Shown: positions 19,186-28,606, counted from the stretch's first letter. The stretch is 64,000 bases of DNA from Paenibacillus aceris (GCF_017874035.1 NZ_JAGGKV010000006.1:1-64000), one strand, 5' to 3'. Translations and numbers: made by a program. The notes: generated by a model not told the origin, from the sequence alone.

Positions 19186-19971
19186 TTAGCTGCTTGCACT
19201 TGTATAATGCCGCAAGGCGAATTTCCAAAGAATTCGTGTCAATCCCAAACAAACAAGCGCAATGCCTACGCTCCATGCAACCTGCCAGCCGCTGATACGT
19301 CCAATGAGAGCCGAAGCAGGGAAAGTTGTAATGAAAGCTATCGGAAAAATATACGTTAGGGTGAAGCGTAGAAAACCTTTGTAAACCGAAACCGGAAAAC
19401 GTGCCGTTTCAAAAAAGGAACTAAATAAATAAGACAAATTGTCTACCTTCACAGCCCAGAAGGAGAACATCATCATGCCCATCCAAAGTGAATAAACCAC
19501 GACAAGCGATGCCAAAAAAACAATTGCAAACTCCATCAGCATGAGCAAGCTAGGAATAGCCTGAAGCTGCCACAGCGCATAGGCAACCAAGGCAAGCCCG
19601 AGTACTACGTCTGATAATCGCCAGAAAACAAGATGTCTGAAGCTGATAAAAAACTGGCTGTCAACGGGCTTCGTCAAAACGAAATCCAATGTCCCTTTCC
19701 GGATGTGATTAACGAGGCGCGACATATTCGGCTGTAAAATAAATTCAATAAACCCATGAACCGCGTTGAAGATGCCCAGCAGCACAAGAACTTCATAGAA
19801 GTCCCAACCACCAATCTCTTGTGTCCGGTAAAAATATAATTGCACCGTCAATATCGCCATTACCAGCCAAAACACTGTCGATAAAACATTTGCGGCAAAA
19901 TTAGCGCGATACTCAAACTCCTCAATTAAACAAGCACGCATGAATTCTCGAAATAATCGTACGTATTTCAT
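19186..19971 (-). CDS. ABC-2 family exporter permease (second permease)
   Basis: About 262 residues with six hydrophobic helices, of the ABC-2/DUF990-type permease family that occurs with a sister permease and an ATPase. The start at 19971 (MKYVRLF) follows an AGGTGGTGAGG site and lies just after the stop of the preceding permease. A longer open frame would extend far into that gene and is rejected. The substrate of this transporter group is not established. Daunorubicin-type export is only a name inherited from distant relatives. Confidence 0.82.
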   Translation of the reverse strand: MKYVRLFREFMRACLIEEFEYRANFAANVLSTVFWLVMAILTVQLYFYRTQEIGGWDFYEVLVLLGIFNAVHGFIEFILQPNMSRLVNHIRKGTLDFVLTKPVDSQFFISFRHLVFWRLSDVVLGLALVAYALWQLQAIPSLLMLMEFAIVFLASLVVVYSLWMGMMMFSFWAVKVDNLSYLFSSFFETARFPVSVYKGFLRFTLTYIFPIAFITTFPASALIGRISGWQVAWSVGIALVCLGLTRILWKFALRHYTSASS

Positions 19972-19991
19972 CAACGACCTCACCACCTTTC

Positions 19992-20807
19992 TCATCCGCC
20001 CACAGCGCCGTATTTCTTTACGCCTTTCCTCCATAGCAAACGAAACGTTACGAACAGGATGATGAGCCAAACGGCTTGGATCGCGAAATTGTGAAGGATA
20101 GCAGGCGAACCCACCTCGATTTTGCCAACCAACAGTTCTACCGGAAAACCGACAGTTCCATAGAAGGGCAGCCATGCGGCGACTCCCTCAACCCACGATG
20201 GAAACATGCTTAATGGCGCTATCCGGCCTGCAAGAAACAGATGAATCCCCTCGTAGAGGCTGTAAATTGCCGTTGCCCGATTCGTCCAAAATGCCAGCAA
20301 ACCAAACTCGAACCCAATCAGAAAACGGATGATCGAAGATAAGACAATCGCACAGAAGAACAGCATGATTATTTCCAAGGAAATATTCAGCCTTAGCATT
20401 GGGAACAAAGCTGCCGCTATCGCCCACGCCGGAATTAATAGCAACGCGAAAAACAATTTATATACGAGGTTTTGTGAAATGCTCCAATGTACGGGGTGGA
20501 ACGGCCGAACGAGTTTCGTAGACAGTGATCCGTCCTGAATACTGGCGTCCAGCTCCCATACATCCCAAGTGCTTGTCAAACGATCAACCAAAAGAACGCC
20601 TAGGAAATACACCATATAATCATGTGCATTATATCCTCCTACAGCTTGATTGTTGCTTATCGACAACCAAACGGCCATTGAGACGAGCGGCTGAATAAAG
20701 GCTCCAACCATCCAAATCAGCGATTCGCTTCGGTACGCAAACATAACCGCCCACTCAACCCGAAGCAGGATACGATATTTTTGCCAAAATAGAGCCAATC
20801 CCTTCAT
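19992..20807 (-). CDS. ABC-2 family exporter permease (first permease)
   Basis: A 271-residue membrane protein with about six helices, in the uncharacterised ABC-2-like permease family paired with the downstream permease. Its start overlaps the stop of the ATPase gene by four bases (ATGA), showing translational coupling. An amphipathic N-terminus (FWQKYRILLRVEWA) is typical for the family. With its partner and the ATPase it should form a heterodimeric exporter. Confidence 0.85.
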   Translation of the reverse strand: MKGLALFWQKYRILLRVEWAVMFAYRSESLIWMVGAFIQPLVSMAVWLSISNNQAVGGYNAHDYMVYFLGVLLVDRLTSTWDVWELDASIQDGSLSTKLVRPFHPVHWSISQNLVYKLFFALLLIPAWAIAAALFPMLRLNISLEIIMLFFCAIVLSSIIRFLIGFEFGLLAFWTNRATAIYSLYEGIHLFLAGRIAPLSMFPSWVEGVAAWLPFYGTVGFPVELLVGKIEVGSPAILHNFAIQAVWLIILFVTFRLLWRKGVKKYGAVGG

Positions 20808-21808
20808 GACCCGATGCTTCCCCCTTCGGTCTTCGCCTCAAAGGCTTGGGCGATCACCGATTCCATGGATGGATCTTCGATCGTCAAATCCAGTACGCTA
20901 AGCTTGGATAAAAGCCTTGCCGAAAGCTCGGAAACTTGATCTCTGGGCACATCCACATCGACATTTGGAAATGCATAGTGTACTAATGTTCCCATACCGT
21001 CGATAACATCCTCAAGTTCATGCTCCTGAGTTCGTTTCGCCAGTTGAAGACGAATACGCTTATTAGGCGCATACCTTTCTACCAACTGATTTATCGCTCC
21101 ATCGTATAACAGGCGACCTTTGCCGATGACCAGTACCCGCTCACACAAAGCTGTAACATCCGCCATGTAATGGCTCGTGAGCAGAATCGTCGCCTTGTAC
21201 TTGCGGCTGTAGTCCTGAATGAAACGACGCATCACTTCCTGCATATTCACGTCTAACCCAATTGTCGGCTCGTCGAGAAATACGATCCTGGGCCTGTGCA
21301 GAAGCGCTGCAGCCAGCTCGCATTTCATCCGCTCTCCTAGCGACAACTGTCGCACCGGCTTGCGGATAACTTCCTCCAGCTGCAAGAGATGCACCAAATC
21401 AGCCAATGTCTCTTCATAAGCTTGGTCGGGAATTTCGTAAATCACTTTATTCACAAGAAACGTCTCTGCTGCGGGAAGATCCCAGATCAGTTGGCTCTTC
21501 TGCCCCATGACCAGAGAAATCTGCTTCTTAAATTCCTTTTTATGCTGAAAAGGAACAAAACCACCAACATTCACTTCACCACCTGAAGGATGCAGCAGTC
21601 CGGTCAGTACTTTCATCGTTGTTGTTTTGCCAGCCCCATTCGGTCCGAGAAAAGCGACGATTTCACCCTCCGGGATGTAAAAAGACACATCGTCTACCGC
21701 TTTAACCGTTCGGAACTTACGGTGATACAAGCTTTTGAGCGATGCGATGAAGCCCGGTTCTCTTTCGTGGACTTGGTACCATTTGCTCAACTTGCGAACC
21801 TCAATCAT
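20804..21808 (-). CDS. ABC transporter ATP-binding protein of the ABC-2 exporter
   Basis: An ATPase of about 334 residues. It has Walker A GPNGAGKTT (about 60), the signature LSLGERMK (about 160), Walker B IVFLDEP and the switch histidine in TSHYM. An extended C-terminal domain of about 100 residues is characteristic of the subgroup that works with two ABC-2 permeases. The ATG at 21808 has GAGGAGG upstream and overlaps the end of the DUF309 gene by eight bases. It forms an operon with the two permeases that follow. Confidence 0.92.
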   Translation of the reverse strand: MIEVRKLSKWYQVHEREPGFIASLKSLYHRKFRTVKAVDDVSFYIPEGEIVAFLGPNGAGKTTTMKVLTGLLHPSGGEVNVGGFVPFQHKKEFKKQISLVMGQKSQLIWDLPAAETFLVNKVIYEIPDQAYEETLADLVHLLQLEEVIRKPVRQLSLGERMKCELAAALLHRPRIVFLDEPTIGLDVNMQEVMRRFIQDYSRKYKATILLTSHYMADVTALCERVLVIGKGRLLYDGAINQLVERYAPNKRIRLQLAKRTQEHELEDVIDGMGTLVHYAFPNVDVDVPRDQVSELSARLLSKLSVLDLTIEDPSMESVIAQAFEAKTEGGSIGS

Positions 21809-22232
21809 GGCTGCCTTCCTCCTCGTCATGCTGGGGTGGATGCTGCTTCATTTCTTCCAGGAGCTCAACTAGTTCCGGGTCTATGAGATGGATGGTGAGA
21901 TCATACGGAGCAAAGGGTTCTTCTTCAATCCGGTGGAGCTTTGTCACATACAGCTTGCTTTCTTCGATCAGACGTCCTAAATCGATTCCGAGCGAATTCG
22001 CAGGATAAGGTGCCAATTTATCCAATCCCGCGCAAAAAAGCTTAATGGAACCGCTTACGTTTCCATTCGCATGATGATAAAGGCCCACTGCAATCTGCAG
22101 TAGACCTTGATATAGAGGGCTCCGGCCTTCTTCCAGCCAAAGCTCCTCCATCACTTCATGACATTCAAAATAATCGCGCAGCTCATTAAAATAATACAAG
22201 TAAGCCACATATAAACGATCGTAAGCAGCCAT
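21801..22232 (-). CDS. DUF309 family protein
   Basis: A 143-residue soluble protein with the DUF309 signature: FNELRDYFECHEVMEELW near the N-terminus and a QGLLQIAVGLYHHANGN segment in the middle. Both are parts of a helical bundle with conserved His and Glu. The biochemical function of the family is unknown. It starts three bases after the alarmone synthetase gene and overlaps the ABC ATPase start, so it sits in the middle of a five-gene unit. No membrane segment or signal peptide is seen. Confidence 0.85.
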   Translation of the reverse strand: MAAYDRLYVAYLYYFNELRDYFECHEVMEELWLEEGRSPLYQGLLQIAVGLYHHANGNVSGSIKLFCAGLDKLAPYPANSLGIDLGRLIEESKLYVTKLHRIEEEPFAPYDLTIHLIDPELVELLEEMKQHPPQHDEEEGSHD

Positions 22233-22235
22233 AGA

Positions 22236-23033
22236 TCAGTTTTGATCTCCTTTTTTTGCTCGGGCGATTGCGATCTCAAGATCGGAAGACAGATCACTTA
22301 AGCCATCTTCCGTTTCCCAAATCTCGTTGAATCTTAGCTGAAATTGAGCTGCTTCCCGAACTCTATGATAGAAATAAAGCTCCTGAATGTTGCTCAGTAC
22401 TTTATTGACTAAATTCGAGTTATCTTCAAACATTTTCTGCGATTCAACAATTTCACCGCGAATGCTGGACATTTCCTGATCTAATAGATAAGCTGCCTCT
22501 GCCGCTTTACTCAGACGAGCCCTAACATCAGCAGGCAGTTGCTCTTTATATTTATAATTTAAGGAATGCTCAATTGTCGCCCAGAAGTTCATGGCGAGCG
22601 TTCGAATTTGCACCTCGGCCAGAATTCGTTTCATCCCTAATGCTGTCTGTACCGGATATTCAATAATAATATGAAAGCTCCGATACCCGCTAGGTTTCTT
22701 ATTGGTAATATAATCTTTCTCGTAGACAATACTCATATCCTGCCGGCTGCGGATAAGTTCAGCCAGACGCTCGATGTCCGCTACAAACTGACACATAATC
22801 CGAATGCCCGCGATGTCCTCTATGCCGGATTCCAATTGATCCATCGGTACATTCAAACGCTTCGCTTTTTCCAACATGCTTGATATTTTCTTAACGCGGC
22901 CAGTTACGAATTCAATGGGGGCATATTCTTCCCTGCTTTTGAGTTCGCCGCGCAGCGTTTTAAATTTCACTTTCAACTCTTCTACCGCTTGTTCGTAAGG
23001 CAGGAGAAATTTCTTCCAGTCTCGTCCATCCAT
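22236..23033 (-). CDS. sasB: Small alarmone synthetase (GTP pyrophosphokinase, SasB/RelQ type)
   Basis: About 265 residues. It transfers pyrophosphate from ATP to GDP or GTP to make (p)ppGpp. The family motifs are clear: SPIEFVTGRVK-like APIEFVTGRVK (about 45), EDIAGIRIMCQF (about 80), GYRSFHI (about 120) and EVQIRTLAMNFWATIEHSLNYKY (about 145-167). It lacks the hydrolase, TGS and ACT domains of long Rel proteins. The C-terminus is about 50 residues longer than B. subtilis YjbM. The ATG at 23033 follows GGAGG, and an ATG five codons earlier overlaps that site. It heads the unit with DUF309 and the ABC-2 exporter. Confidence 0.9.
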   Translation of the reverse strand: MDGRDWKKFLLPYEQAVEELKVKFKTLRGELKSREEYAPIEFVTGRVKKISSMLEKAKRLNVPMDQLESGIEDIAGIRIMCQFVADIERLAELIRSRQDMSIVYEKDYITNKKPSGYRSFHIIIEYPVQTALGMKRILAEVQIRTLAMNFWATIEHSLNYKYKEQLPADVRARLSKAAEAAYLLDQEMSSIRGEIVESQKMFEDNSNLVNKVLSNIQELYFYHRVREAAQFQLRFNEIWETEDGLSDLSSDLEIAIARAKKGDQN

Positions 23034-23059
23034 TGATTTTTCCTCCATTCCGAATGAAG

Positions 23060-24157
23060 TCAGTTGTGATCTGCACCGATTGCCTGGGAAATATGAGTAT
23101 ACCCATCTTTTTTGAGTAAATCTTGAAGCCCCTTATTAATGTTTGTAAGAATGCCAGGACCTTCATAGATTAAACCTGTATAAACTTCAACTAAGCTGGC
23201 CCCGGCCCGAATCTTGTCATAGGCGTCCCTAGCTGTGAAAATCCCGCCAGCCCCAATGATCGGCAGCTTGCCTTCCGTCAATTGATAGACGCGTCTAATG
23301 ACCTCAGTGGATCGCTCTGTCAGCGGTCTTCCACTAAGCCCGCCTGCTTGCGAACGATTTGCATGAACGAGACCTGCTCTGCTAAGTGTGGTGTTCGTCG
23401 CTATTATCCCTGAAACTCCGCTGTCCTTAATCGTGTGCACGGTTAATTCAAGCTCATCGTCAGTGAGATCAGGCGCTATTTTTACGAGAACAGGCTTGCC
23501 CGTATGACCATTCTTTGTCTGTTGAAGCTGCATCTCGGCTGTAACCGCATCAAGCAATCGCTTCAAATCATTCCCATGCTGTAAATTACGCAAATCCGGC
23601 GTATTTGGTGAGCTAATATTGACGACAAAGAAGTCGCCATATGTATATAACTCCCGGATGCAAGCCCGATAATCCTCTTCGGCCTGCTCATTCGGAGTCG
23701 TTTTATTTTTACCTATGTTGATCGCTACGGGAATATCACGTTTACCTGTCTTTTGCAGGTTGTGGGCCATCTCATCCGTCCCTACATTATTGAAGCCCAT
23801 CCGATTGATAAGCGCCCTGTCTTCGGGTAAACGAAATAACCGCGGCAGCTCATTGCCTGGTTGCGGCTTGGGTGTAATCGTGCCAACCTCCATGAATCCA
23901 AAGCCTAACTGAGAGAAGCCTTTCACTGCTTTTGCATTTTTGTCTAATCCTGCGGCCAAACCAACCGGATTGGCAAACTCCAGTCCCCATATACGCTGGT
24001 TCATGAGAGGTGAGTTCTGCACTCCGTACATCGATTTAAGTAACTGCGCTCCTCCTGGGAAACGAGTTACCGCACTTAGACCGTCAATGGTCAGATGATG
24101 CGCCTTCTCAGGGTCCATTCGAAACAAAATCGGTTTTGCTAACTTCTTATACAGCAT
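23060..24157 (-). CDS. pyrD: Dihydroorotate dehydrogenase (quinone), class 2
   Basis: A 365-residue flavoprotein that oxidises dihydroorotate to orotate in pyrimidine synthesis, with quinone as acceptor. The N-terminal extension (about 1-45) with KAHHLT is the membrane-association helix pair found only in class 2 enzymes. GLAAGLDKNA, the RMGFNN motif and NISSPNTP with the catalytic serine follow. The gene stands alone and not in a pyr operon, which is usual for class 2 enzymes. It is 26 bases upstream of the alarmone synthetase gene and may share its transcript. Confidence 0.95.
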   Translation of the reverse strand: MLYKKLAKPILFRMDPEKAHHLTIDGLSAVTRFPGGAQLLKSMYGVQNSPLMNQRIWGLEFANPVGLAAGLDKNAKAVKGFSQLGFGFMEVGTITPKPQPGNELPRLFRLPEDRALINRMGFNNVGTDEMAHNLQKTGKRDIPVAINIGKNKTTPNEQAEEDYRACIRELYTYGDFFVVNISSPNTPDLRNLQHGNDLKRLLDAVTAEMQLQQTKNGHTGKPVLVKIAPDLTDDELELTVHTIKDSGVSGIIATNTTLSRAGLVHANRSQAGGLSGRPLTERSTEVIRRVYQLTEGKLPIIGAGGIFTARDAYDKIRAGASLVEVYTGLIYEGPGILTNINKGLQDLLKKDGYTHISQAIGADHN

Positions 24158-24254
24158 GTCCTATGCACTCCGTTCTCTAATGACTCTAACAGTCAGTTTA
24201 GCTGACAATGTGCAATTATGCAATCCACTGTAAGCCTCAAACCTATTTTTCAAA

Positions 24255-24290
24255 CAAAAAATCCCTGCTCCATAACGGTTGCAAGGGAAA
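24255..24290 (-). terminator. Intrinsic terminator after the antiterminator gene
   Basis: On the minus strand CCCTTGC pairs with GAGCAGGG and is followed by six T. It lies about 20 bases past the stop of the BglG-type gene. Confidence 0.7.
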
Positions 24291-24310
24291 GGATTACACT
24301 ATGCCAAACT

Positions 24311-25144
24311 CTAGACTTCTGAGCGCTGAAGCAGTCGTTCCAAATGCATCGTGAGATAGCCGGTTTCGTCGTCCGGAACTTCCATTTGAAGAGCATCGCT
24401 GAGCATAAGCGACAATACTTTTGCCTTCACATAGGTGTCTCCGTACTCTTCTTTAATTTTATCAAGCAGCGTATTTTGCAGTGTCTTTCTTTGTTTAACC
24501 CGTTCAATGACACCTTTCAAATGACTGATGAACCGCAATGTGGAAAAGGAATCATCGAAGTTAAAGCCTAACTCTTTAGCCGATTCGATCGTCTTCGATA
24601 CGATTCTGACAACCGCTAAGGAATCCGACGCCTGCTCCTTTTTGCGTGCACTGTTGAAATGCATCGTCAAGAAGGCAACCTCATCTTCCGGCAATTTGAC
24701 ATCAAGATGTTCATTGAGAAACTCGACCGACTTCTTGGCTACTTTATATTCCTCCGGGTACATATAACCAATTTCATAAGCAAATGGATTCGTGATGAAA
24801 ATACCTCGTTTTTGCCGTTCTACCGCAAAATTGATATGGTCTACTAACGATGCGTGAATCGTTTCCGAGAAGTCGCCTTCCAACATGCTCTGCGCGTAAG
24901 CGATGACCTCTTCCGTGATCCCGATAATTTTCACATCAACCGCATTGAGGATTTGTTCATAATTCCTAAGCACCTCTGAGGTATGTAAAAGGAATTCTTG
25001 TGTGATTTCTGCTTCATCAATAGGCATTCCCGGTGTCTTCTTAAAGCCGATCCCCTTACCAAATGCAATCGAATTTTTCCCTGATGTCAAATGCGCCATC
25101 ACCACATTGTGTGAGAGTACATGAATGATCGTCCGTTCAATCAT
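24311..25144 (-). CDS. glcT: BglG/LicT-family transcription antiterminator (GlcT-like)
   Basis: About 277 residues: an N-terminal RNA-binding CAT domain (1-55) and two PTS regulation domains PRD1 and PRD2 (about 70-165 and 175-277) with conserved histidines in contexts such as ASLVDHINFA and LTMHFNSA. Such proteins bind a leader RNA hairpin of PTS genes and prevent termination when not phosphorylated by the PTS. The ATG at 25144 follows AGGAGGTG. It lies directly downstream of a PTS EIICB gene, its probable target. No canonical RAT hairpin was recognised next to either gene. Confidence 0.87.
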   Translation of the reverse strand: MIERTIIHVLSHNVVMAHLTSGKNSIAFGKGIGFKKTPGMPIDEAEITQEFLLHTSEVLRNYEQILNAVDVKIIGITEEVIAYAQSMLEGDFSETIHASLVDHINFAVERQKRGIFITNPFAYEIGYMYPEEYKVAKKSVEFLNEHLDVKLPEDEVAFLTMHFNSARKKEQASDSLAVVRIVSKTIESAKELGFNFDDSFSTLRFISHLKGVIERVKQRKTLQNTLLDKIKEEYGDTYVKAKVLSLMLSDALQMEVPDDETGYLTMHLERLLQRSEV

Positions 25145-25175
25145 AAGACACCTCCTAATCTTTATTTCGGGGTCC

Positions 25176-25220
25176 CGCAAAGTAATCGGAATAGACTTCG
25201 AAGGCATACGTCACTTTGCG
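25176..25220. repeat. Inverted repeat between EIICB and antiterminator genes
   Basis: CGCAAAGT (25176-25183) and ACTTTGCG (25213-25220) are perfect inverted repeats with a 29-base spacer, in the short gap between the PTS gene and the antiterminator gene. In the transcript it can form a stem near the antiterminator start. The role is unknown. Confidence 0.5.
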
Positions 25221-25228
25221 CGGTAAAT

Positions 25229-26677
25229 TTAGGCTTGTCCTGATTTGTCTTTTTGCGTGTGAAGCATAGGTTTGATACTCTCTCGAATTTGCTCTGATTC
25301 CGTACCGAATACGACGTGAACATTACCTTTTCCCAGTCGGATAACCCCGATCGCGCCAAGATCTTTGAGTTCGTTATCCATCACGAGCTTCTCTTCGTTG
25401 ACGAGCAAGCGCAGCCTCGTGATGCAAGCATCAATTGAAATGATATTCGACGGCCCGCCGATATGTCTCAAAATACGAGTGGGTCGATCCTCTTTGATTT
25501 CGACAGGAGGACGATCCGCCACATCTTCCGGCACAGCCGTTTCGTCACGGCTGGATACCTTCATCGGGAAGAAATACAAATACACCCGGAACGTTACATA
25601 ATAAACGAAAAAGTAACCTGCACCAACAATGAGAATGAGATATGGATTCGTTGACAAGTGCCAATTGAGTACAAAGTCGATAAAACCAGCCGAAAAACCA
25701 AAACCCATCTTCACTTGAAGGACATTCATAAGCAGCATCGAAATGCCCGTTAAGCAAGCATGTATAATATAAAGACCCGGTGCTACGAACATAAAAGCAA
25801 ACTCGATCGGTTCCGTTACACCTGTTAAGAAACTGGTCAAACCGGCGCTCAGCAGAACTGGAACTACCAGCTGTTTATTGACTGACGCTGAACTTTTAAT
25901 CAAAGCCATGGCTGCAGCAGGAAGACCAAACATAATCACGGGATAAAATCCTGTCATGAACATGCCCGCTTCCGGATCACCCGCGAAAAATCGGGAGATG
26001 TCGCCATGTACGATTTTACCTGTTGCTGTTGTATAATCCCCAATTTGAAACCAGGCGATATTGTTAATAATGTGGTGCAAGCCCGTAGGAATCAACAAAC
26101 GATTCATGATCCCGTAGATGAGGACGCCGATATTTCCATTATCTACAATCCATAAACCAAAAACGCTAATCGCTCTTTGCACCGGGGGCCATATGGAACC
26201 CATCAGCAGCCCTAGAAAAACCATCGCCATAGCAGTCAGCAGAGGAACAAACCGCTTTCCGCCGAAAAAGCCTAATGCCCGGGGCAATTGAATATGCTGG
26301 AACTTGTTAAAAAACGTCGCGGACAGCACACCGACGAGCATGCCGCCAAATACGCCCATATCCAAGCGCTCCGCCGAATCGGTACCGACATGAAATAGCT
26401 GCAATACATTGTTAAACACGAGATAGCCTACCGTAGCTGCCAGTGCTGCAATCCCGTCTCCGGACGTCAACCCGATGGCAATACCAATCGCAAAGATTAA
26501 TGGCAAATTATCAAATATCGCACTTCCGCCCGACTCAAAAATATGAGCCACCTGCATAAGAAAAGGATCGCTAAACGTCATTTTGCCTATACGTAAAAGA
26601 ATGGATGCCGCCGGCAGCACCGCAATCGGAATCATTAAAGAACGTCCCATTTTCTGCAATAAATACATGGATCTCAT
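25229..26677 (-). CDS. PTS transporter subunit EIICB, glucose/N-acetylglucosamine family
   Basis: A 482-residue permease fused to EIIB. EIIC (about 1-365) is a set of hydrophobic helices with the substrate-region motif GVTEPIEF and LIPTGLHHI. EIIB (about 400-475) carries the phosphorylation cysteine in IDACITRLR. There is no EIIA domain, so phosphate must come from a separate EIIA. The layout matches NagP/PtsG-type proteins. Sugar specificity (glucose or GlcNAc) cannot be settled by eye. The ATG has AGGTGA upstream. The next gene downstream encodes the matching antiterminator. Confidence 0.9.
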   Translation of the reverse strand: MRSMYLLQKMGRSLMIPIAVLPAASILLRIGKMTFSDPFLMQVAHIFESGGSAIFDNLPLIFAIGIAIGLTSGDGIAALAATVGYLVFNNVLQLFHVGTDSAERLDMGVFGGMLVGVLSATFFNKFQHIQLPRALGFFGGKRFVPLLTAMAMVFLGLLMGSIWPPVQRAISVFGLWIVDNGNIGVLIYGIMNRLLIPTGLHHIINNIAWFQIGDYTTATGKIVHGDISRFFAGDPEAGMFMTGFYPVIMFGLPAAAMALIKSSASVNKQLVVPVLLSAGLTSFLTGVTEPIEFAFMFVAPGLYIIHACLTGISMLLMNVLQVKMGFGFSAGFIDFVLNWHLSTNPYLILIVGAGYFFVYYVTFRVYLYFFPMKVSSRDETAVPEDVADRPPVEIKEDRPTRILRHIGGPSNIISIDACITRLRLLVNEEKLVMDNELKDLGAIGVIRLGKGNVHVVFGTESEQIRESIKPMLHTQKDKSGQA

Positions 26678-26753
26678 ATCAAGTCACCTATTAAGCCCAC
26701 AAGTTTGGCCGTTTCTTGTTTGCTCTTTCCTATCCCAATTATAGTAGAAAGAA

Positions 26754-26796
26754 CACCCTCCCGAAAGGATAAAATCCTCTAGGTTAAGGTGTTTTT
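26754..26796. terminator. Hairpin between ABC importer operon and PTS gene
   Basis: AACACC (26752-26757) can pair with GGTGTT (26788-26793), with an inner AGGAT/ATCCT stem. The T run lies on the plus strand, where no gene needs a terminator. On the minus strand the hairpin lies past the stop of the last permease gene and is followed by CTTTCT, so it is a modest terminator of the ABC operon. Confidence 0.45.
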
Positions 26797-26815
26797 TCTA
26801 TGCAACAGTATACGG

Positions 26816-27655
26816 TTATTTCACCGCTCCAGCCGTTATCCCGCTTGCGATTTGGCGCTGGAAGATGATATAGACAATCAGCGTTGGAAGCGTTGTAATC
26901 AGTAAGCCTGCAAACAAAGGTCCCCACTCAACGCGATATTGCATTTCTGCCTGCATAACGGCAAGACCGATCGGAAGCGTGTACTTCGTTGGTTCATTTG
27001 TCAAAACAACTCCCAAGAAGTACTCGTTCCAGTTATTCAGCATATTCGTTATCATAACCGTAATTAGGCCGGGTTGCGACAATGGCAGCATAACGCGGAA
27101 GAATGTTCCATAGTGGGATGTGCCGTCGATGATAGCCGCCTCTTCAATTTCTTTTGGCAGCGATTTGTAGAAGCCAACCAGCAGGAAGATCCCGAATGGC
27201 AGGTTTAGTGCGGCATAGACAAGAATTAAGCCCAGCCACGTATTAATTAATTGCAAATCATTCAGTAAGAAGAACAGCGGAATCAAAGCAAGAGCGAACG
27301 GAATCATCATCGAGGAGATGTAGATCGTAAAAATGATTTTATTCCCTTTAAAATCATATCTAGCTAAGATATACGCTGTCATTGCTGCAAGAATCATACC
27401 GAGCAGGGTACTACCAGCCGTAACAACAATTGAATTTAAGAAATAAGTGCTAAAGTTATATTTGCTCCAAACATAGGAGAAGTTTGACCACAGCAGCGGG
27501 AACTTAGGCAGCGCCCATGGGGCGTTCAGGAAAAATTGTTCATTATTTTTAAGGGCATCGAGCAGCGTCCATAGTAATGGATACAGAACGGCAACGCTCC
27601 AAATTAAAAGAATGATCCAGACAAACGTTTTGGCTAACGGATTTTTGATCTCCAT
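26816..27655 (-). CDS. Carbohydrate ABC transporter permease (MalG/AraQ type)
   Basis: A 279-residue inner-membrane permease with six helices. The conserved cytoplasmic EAA loop reads EEAAIIDGTSHYGTFFRVMLPLSQPG near residues 190-215. It pairs with the UgpA-type permease just upstream to form the channel of a CUT1 sugar importer. The start has GGAGGGG upstream. No ATPase gene is present in the operon, so a shared MsmX-like ATPase elsewhere is likely, as known for Bacillales CUT1 systems. Confidence 0.92.
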   Translation of the reverse strand: MEIKNPLAKTFVWIILLIWSVAVLYPLLWTLLDALKNNEQFFLNAPWALPKFPLLWSNFSYVWSKYNFSTYFLNSIVVTAGSTLLGMILAAMTAYILARYDFKGNKIIFTIYISSMMIPFALALIPLFFLLNDLQLINTWLGLILVYAALNLPFGIFLLVGFYKSLPKEIEEAAIIDGTSHYGTFFRVMLPLSQPGLITVMITNMLNNWNEYFLGVVLTNEPTKYTLPIGLAVMQAEMQYRVEWGPLFAGLLITTLPTLIVYIIFQRQIASGITAGAVK

Positions 27656-27700
27656 ACGATGGTTCCCCTCCTTCAGAATCTTTCTGTTTCTAAGATGACC

Positions 27701-28606
27701 TTAATGCATTTCGATGGTTTCTTGGCGCATAACACGCTGCAGAATTAGGGTTGTGATCAATGAGACGATTAAGATCATGACACCGATCGCCGCTCCATAA
27801 CCGAAATGATATTGTTGAAAAGCCATCCGATACAGGTAAGATCCCATCACTTGGGTTGTATTATCAGGCTGTCCGCCGTTCGTCATTAGCTGAACAATTA
27901 CGAAGGAACCGTTTAGTGTCGTGATAACAATGTTAACAACAGAAACCTTAATTTGCTCCCAAATAAGCGGCATCGTAATGTTGCGGAATTGCGACCATTG
28001 ACCGGCTCCATCTATATTAGCTGCTTCAAAATAAGAAGCAGGAATATTCACGATTGCAGCAATCATCAAGATCATGTAGAAACCGATACCTGCCCAAATT
28101 GTTGGCGGCAGTAACATCCAAATCGTATGCTGAGGAAAGCCTAACCAAGTAATATCAACTTTTTCACCTGTAAACAGTGACAAGAATGCATTCAGGAATC
28201 CAATCTGCGGATTGTAGATGAAATTCCAGAGAACACCGATAACAACGACCGAGATAACATTGGGGATAAAAAAAATGGCTCGGAAAAAGCCGGAACCTTT
28301 TACTCTGAAGCGTGTCAATGCAACCGCGAAGAACGTTGCCAGAATCATAATGCCGATTACTTTTCCTACGACTAAGAAATAGTCATTCCCAATGGCTCTA
28401 AGGATAATTGGGTCTTTAAATAACTCTTTGAAATTGTCAAAACCGATAAACGCGCTGTTCTCCGACATACCTGACCAATCATAGAATGACTTCTGCAAGG
28501 CCTGTATAACAGGGTAGATCGTAAATACGCAGAAGAACAAAAAAGTCGGAATGATGAATGAAGCGATGAACATATTCCTTTTCCACACTTTTGACTTGGC
28601 CTTCAT
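27701..28606 (-). CDS. Carbohydrate ABC transporter permease (MalF/UgpA type)
   Basis: A 301-residue permease with six membrane helices and the EAA loop near residues 195-220 (SYFEAANIDGAGQWSQFRNITMPL). It belongs to the CUT1 family of oligosaccharide importers. It lies between the solute-binding protein gene and the second permease gene, and an mRNA hairpin (28636-28676) sits between it and the binding protein. The ribosome site is GGTGAGG. Confidence 0.92.
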   Translation of the reverse strand: MKAKSKVWKRNMFIASFIIPTFLFFCVFTIYPVIQALQKSFYDWSGMSENSAFIGFDNFKELFKDPIILRAIGNDYFLVVGKVIGIMILATFFAVALTRFRVKGSGFFRAIFFIPNVISVVVIGVLWNFIYNPQIGFLNAFLSLFTGEKVDITWLGFPQHTIWMLLPPTIWAGIGFYMILMIAAIVNIPASYFEAANIDGAGQWSQFRNITMPLIWEQIKVSVVNIVITTLNGSFVIVQLMTNGGQPDNTTQVMGSYLYRMAFQQYHFGYGAAIGVMILIVSLITTLILQRVMRQETIEMH

